From Hypoxylon rubiginosum (lineage: Eukaryota > Ascomycota > Sordariomycetes > Xylariales > Hypoxylaceae), in contig CADCXA010000055.1 in assembly GCA_902806565.1 (NCBI GenBank), forward strand, positions 930,001-994,000: a stretch of 64,000 bases of DNA, in the 5' to 3' direction. The notes below the pieces were generated by a model that saw nothing but the letters and a program-made list of their open reading frames with translations, was not told where the DNA came from and did not search any database. Both the position numbers and the translations under genes were made by a program. Shown here piece by piece: positions 60,003 through 64,000 of the stretch. Positions within the stretch are counted from its first letter, which is position 1, and each line of letters starts with the position of its first letter.

Positions 60003-63000
60003 ATGGACGACTTTGCGGAGCTTGAGCTCCTCTCGCTTGTGTCCAAGGTCACATCCGAGCTTCAAAATCACTTGGGCATATCCGAAAAGACACTGGCCGA
60101 GTTCATCATTGCTAAACGACTAGAATGCAAGAATTTCTCCGATTTCAAGAGCAGGTTGGCCGAGTTGGGCGGCGCAAGTTGGCCCGAGAGTTTATTCGAC
60201 AGTATCGACCGTCTGGTTCGGACCATGCACCCGAATTTCAAGGCCGAGAAAGAATCCGAAAGCGAAGAACCAGTACGAACCTTCGAAGAGAAAGAGACGC
60301 TCTTCAAAGGTCTGAGTATCCCAGACAAGGAGGCCGGTGGTGCAAAGGGAGATGATATAGATGACACTCTAGCACTATTAGAAGGCTTAGAGGGCAAGGC
60401 TCGGGGTGCGCGCCCGGAAAGATCATCGAGAAAACGGTCTCGTAGTCCCGAGAGAGAAGATGGAATAGACCCGCGACGTAGGAGAAAAGAGAGATATCGA
60501 TCCCGAGACCGTAAGGAGCAGGACTTTGACGAGGAATATAGCTACCGTAATGGTCGCAAGGAACAAAAGAGTCGGCGGGGCGAGCGCGACGGGCGCAAAG
60601 AGAGAGGGCGGAGGTATGATGACGAAGATGGCGAGGACGATGGCCGTATGTTACGACAGGCGCCTGAGCCTGAAGTTGATGATTCCCCGGTACTGTACAA
60701 GGTATACGATGGCCATGTCACTGGTATCAAGGACTTTGGGGCGTTCGTCAATTTGCATGGTGTCAAGGGCAAAGTAGATGGAATGGTGCACATCTCGAAT
60801 CTAGTCCAAGGCCAGAGGGTCAATCATCCCTCGGATCTTTTGTCAACGGGACAGGAAGTCAAGGTCAAAGTCGTCAAGATCGAAGCAAATCGAATAGGAT
60901 TATCTATGAAGGACGCCGATCAGGAAACCGGCATGGACCTCGCACCGCAAGCTCGAATACAATCGGGTGCTAACATGGAAAGTCTTGGGAGTCGAAATGC
61001 AGTAGCACCAAGGAATAGCGACAATTTGGCCGCCCTTTCCAATTACACAGGACCACCACGGCAGCATAAGAAAAGGATGACATCGCCAGAACGGTGGGAG
61101 ATACGACAGCTCATTGCTTCCGGTGTGGCCAAAGCTTCGGATTATCCTGACTTGGAGGAAGATTACAATGCCACCCTACGGGGTGATGGTGAGATGGAAC
61201 TAGAAGAGGAGGTCGATATTGAAGTGAGAGAAGAAGAGCCTCCATTCCTCACAGGCCAAACAAAGCAATCGCTAGAATTATCGCCTATCAGGGTGGTGAA
61301 AGCCCCTGACGGATCACTAAACCGTGCAGCGATGTCAGGCACCGCGTTGGCTAAGGAACGTAAGGAATTACGTCAGCAGGAGGTTGATGCAGGCCAGGAA
61401 CAATCCAAGGTAGACCTTTCCTCGCAATGGCAAGACCCGATGGCAAACCCCGATAGTAGAAAATTCGCTAGCGATTTAAGGGCTGCCAAAGCAACCGGCG
61501 CAAAACCAGACGTCGTACCTGAATGGAAACGCGTCGTAGCACCCAAAGATCAATCATTCGGCAAACGAACAACCATGTCGATCAAACAGCAGAGGGAAAG
61601 CCTTCCCGTCTATGCCTTTAGAGGCCAACTGATCAAGGCAGTTCACGAAAACCAGATCCTAATTGTTGTCGGCGAGACTGGATCTGGCAAGACCACCCAA
61701 CTCACCCAGTACCTCGCCGAAGCTGGCTTTACCAACAATGGCATGATAGGCTGCACACAACCTCGACGAGTAGCAGCCATGTCTGTTGCGAAACGTGTCG
61801 CCGAGGAAGTTGGCTGCCAGCTAGGTCACGAAGTCGGCTACACCATCCGTTTCGAGGACTGCACCAGCCCGGCGACCAAGATCAAGTACATGACGGATGG
61901 TATGTTGGAGCGCGAGATCTTGATGGATCCCGACTTGAAGAGATACTCGGTCATCATGCTGGACGAAGCTCACGAGCGTACCATCGCAACCGACGTCCTC
62001 TTTGCCCTCCTCAAGAAGACCGTAAAGCGACGCTCCGACCTCAAGATAATTGTCACATCGGCTACGCTAGATGCTGACAAGTTTTCGACTTACTTTAATG
62101 AGTGCCCAATCCTCACTATTCCCGGACGCACGTTTCCTGTCGAGATTCTTTACAGCCGAGAACCCGAGTCCGACTACCTCGACGCAGCCCTAGTGACGGT
62201 CATGCAGATCCATCTCACCGAGCCGCCTGGAGACATCCTGGTCTTCCTCACAGGTTCAGAAGAGATCGATACTTCCGCGGAAATTCTATACGAACGAATG
62301 AAGGCTTTGGGCCCGGGCGTTCCCGAGTTGATCATCTTGCCAGTATATTCGGCGCTCCCTAGCGAGATGCAGAGCAGGATTTTCGACCCTGCACCTCCTG
62401 GCAGTAGAAAGGTTGTGATCGCTACCAATATCGCAGAGACCTCCATCACTATCGATCATATCTATTATGTCGTGGACCCTGGCTTCGTCAAGCAAAACGC
62501 CTACGATCCCAAGCTCGGAATGGATTCTTTGGTTGTTACGCCTATCTCGCAGGCCCAGGCCAACCAACGAGCCGGTCGAGCCGGTCGCACTGGTCCCGGT
62601 AAATGTTTCAGACTGTATACCGAAGCCGCCTACCAGTCTGAAATGCTTCCGACAACCATCCCTGAGATTCAGCGTCAGAACTTAGCTAACACTATTCTCA
62701 TGCTAAAGGCCATGGGAATTAACGACCTTCTTCACTTTGATTTCATGGACCCGCCGCCTACGAACACCATGTTGACGGCTTTGGAGGAGCTATATGCGTT
62801 GTCGGCGCTCGACGACGAAGGTCTGCTAACTCGTCTTGGTCGCAAGATGGCTGACTTCCCCATGGAACCCGCACTAGCCAAGGTTCTCATAGGCGCAGTT
62901 GACATAGGATGTTCTGATGAGATGCTCAGCATCGTCGCCATGTTGAATCTTCCCAACATCTTCTACCGACCGAAGGAAAAGCAGACACAGGCGGATCAGA

Positions 63001-63602
63001 AGAAAGCGAAGTTCCACGACCCGCATGGCGATCACCTCACCCTACTCAACGTCTACAACTCCTGGAAGAGCAATGGTTATTCGGCACCGTGGTGCTTTGA
63101 GAATTTCATCCAGGCCCGTTCGATGAAGCGCGCGAAGGACGTTCGCGAGCAGCTGGTGAAAATCATGCAGCGCTATCGTCACCCCATTACTTCCTGCGGC
63201 CGAGACACTCAGAAGGTCAGACAGGCACTGTGCTCGGGCTTCTTCCGCAACTCGGCAAGAAAGGACCCGCAGGAAGGATACAAGACGTTGGTCGAAGGTA
63301 CACCGGTCTACCTGCACCCGAGCTCAGCGCTTTTCGGCAAGCAGGCCGAATGGGTCATCTACCACACGCTCGTGCTCACCACGAAGGAATACATGCACTG
63401 CACGACTAGCATCGAGCCGAAGTGGCTCGTCTCGGCGGCCCCGACCTTCTTCAAGGTCGCGCCGACTGATAAGCTCAGCAAGCGCAAGAAGGCCGAGAGG
63501 ATCCAGCCTCTGTACAACAAGTATGCGGCAGAAGACGACTGGCGACTCAGCGCCCAGCGAAAAGTCGGACGGTCTGGCGGAGGTGGTGGTACTTGGGGAT
63601 AA
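60003..63602 (+). CDS. prp22: Spliceosomal DEAH-box RNA helicase Prp22/DHX8
   Basis: One exon, 1,199 residues. The N-terminal helical region is followed by an Arg/Ser/Asp/Glu-rich segment (about 130-215), then an S1 RNA-binding domain (about 230-302, GIKDFGAFV and DGMVHISNL). The helicase core has [10 protein letters not shown] (557), DEAH (654), SAT (686) and QRAGRAGR (855), then winged-helix, ratchet and OB-fold regions. An S1 domain joined to a DEAH core is specific for Prp22/DHX8. It uses ATP to release mature mRNA from the spliceosome and proofreads exon ligation, in the nucleus. Length agrees with yeast and human homologues (about 1,150-1,220). Lack of introns and higher GC contrast with the accessory genes; this is the most conserved gene in the window. 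It ends in a Gly-rich tail. Confidence 0.97.
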   Translation: MDDFAELELLSLVSKVTSELQNHLGISEKTLAEFIIAKRLECKNFSDFKSRLAELGGASWPESLFDSIDRLVRTMHPNFKAEKESESEEPVRTFEEKETLFKGLSIPDKEAGGAKGDDIDDTLALLEGLEGKARGARPERSSRKRSRSPEREDGIDPRRRRKERYRSRDRKEQDFDEEYSYRNGRKEQKSRRGERDGRKERGRRYDDEDGEDDGRMLRQAPEPEVDDSPVLYKVYDGHVTGIKDFGAFVNLHGVKGKVDGMVHISNLVQGQRVNHPSDLLSTGQEVKVKVVKIEANRIGLSMKDADQETGMDLAPQARIQSGANMESLGSRNAVAPRNSDNLAALSNYTGPPRQHKKRMTSPERWEIRQLIASGVAKASDYPDLEEDYNATLRGDGEMELEEEVDIEVREEEPPFLTGQTKQSLELSPIRVVKAPDGSLNRAAMSGTALAKERKELRQQEVDAGQEQSKVDLSSQWQDPMANPDSRKFASDLRAAKATGAKPDVVPEWKRVVAPKDQSFGKRTTMSIKQQRESLPVYAFRGQLIKAVHENQILIVVGETGSGKTTQLTQYLAEAGFTNNGMIGCTQPRRVAAMSVAKRVAEEVGCQLGHEVGYTIRFEDCTSPATKIKYMTDGMLEREILMDPDLKRYSVIMLDEAHERTIATDVLFALLKKTVKRRSDLKIIVTSATLDADKFSTYFNECPILTIPGRTFPVEILYSREPESDYLDAALVTVMQIHLTEPPGDILVFLTGSEEIDTSAEILYERMKALGPGVPELIILPVYSALPSEMQSRIFDPAPPGSRKVVIATNIAETSITIDHIYYVVDPGFVKQNAYDPKLGMDSLVVTPISQAQANQRAGRAGRTGPGKCFRLYTEAAYQSEMLPTTIPEIQRQNLANTILMLKAMGINDLLHFDFMDPPPTNTMLTALEELYALSALDDEGLLTRLGRKMADFPMEPALAKVLIGAVDIGCSDEMLSIVAMLNLPNIFYRPKEKQTQADQKKAKFHDPHGDHLTLLNVYNSWKSNGYSAPWCFENFIQARSMKRAKDVREQLVKIMQRYRHPITSCGRDTQKVRQALCSGFFRNSARKDPQEGYKTLVEGTPVYLHPSSALFGKQAEWVIYHTLVLTTKEYMHCTTSIEPKWLVSAAPTFFKVAPTDKLSKRKKAERIQPLYNKYAAEDDWRLSAQRKVGRSGGGGGTWG

Positions 63603-64000
63603 AGCTGGGAAGAGTCTTCGCTCATACGTGTTGTTCTTAAAGCAGTTGAACCGACAGACGAGTTTACAGACCGTCCTAGTTGCCTTCCAAATACGCAGCA
63701 TTGCAGGGTTATTATTCTTGAGTCTTGAGGTTCTGGCATTCGTATCAGCCATGCGCAATGCCATTGCAATTCAGATAGGATGATACTCCATAGCTTTTTG
63801 CTAGTGGTTAAAAGTCGCTGTGCTCAAGCCAGTAACCCTACCTAACCCTAGTATTAATAGAATGACATTCAGATACCATCGATTATTTTCGTTGATTTTC
63901 CCACGTCTCTTCACGTATTGGCACAGCAGCTAGGAGATACGGGTCACAAGTGCTCTCCGCAAGATTTTCAATGTGTCACACACGTATTAGAAATGTACCT
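63603..64000. other. 3' flank of prp22
   Basis: No gene recognised up to the window end. Short ACCCTA-like strings at 63,833-63,850 are not a telomere array. Confidence 0.6.

Noticed and set aside
63833..63850. Telomere-like ACCCTA strings
   Set aside because: Only two imperfect units; a chance match, not an array.

Overview
The window is nuclear DNA from a filamentous ascomycete (Pezizomycotina). The evidence is short introns of about 50-75 nt with GTAAGT-like donors and CTAAC-like branch points, two Zn(II)2Cys6 regulators, a HET-domain relic, a NACHT-WD40 NOD-like receptor, DHA2 and sugar-porter MFS transporters, and mutation patterns that look like repeat-induced point mutation (RIP). A more exact placement (perhaps Sordariomycetes) is a guess.

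Left arm (1-13,045). A Zn2Cys6 regulator, an RNase H-fold protein with a basic tail in a second exon, a DHA2 drug-efflux-type transporter that shares a divergent promoter with an MDR-type oxidoreductase, a broken small secreted cysteine-rich protein gene, and one hypothetical protein. Regulator, efflux pump and reductase could be a small detoxification or metabolite locus, but no backbone synthase is present.

Centre (about 13,046-39,383). This is 26 kb of extremely AT-rich DNA without genes, and it is not random. It holds two satellite families. Satellite A (13.0-30.2 kb) and satellite B (30.2-39.3 kb) look unrelated in sequence, yet both repeat with a period of 152 bp. Each array is interrupted by one gene-free element with terminal direct repeats that resembles a decayed LTR retrotransposon (19,876-21,040 and 34,737-36,193). 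The terminal repeats of the second element differ only by transitions. The block is a candidate centromere core or constitutive heterochromatin island and is the most interesting object here.

Right edge of the satellite (39.4-42.3 kb). Two wrecked genes of the fungal non-self-recognition type lie here: a HET-domain gene cut off where its diagnostic HCWG motif should start, and a decayed ankyrin/subtilisin-like (S8) protease gene.

Right arm (43.1-64.0 kb). A seven-exon Zn2Cys6 regulator, a nitrilase, an eight-exon sugar transporter, a secreted GH27-type alpha-galactosidase, a NACHT-WD40 receptor with a degraded N-terminal region, and the conserved single-exon spliceosomal DEAH helicase Prp22/DHX8. 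Alpha-galactosidase and sugar transporter lie in tandem and could act together (release of galactose outside, uptake of the sugar). Exon joins were worked out by reading splice signals and keeping frame; they have not been checked against transcripts.
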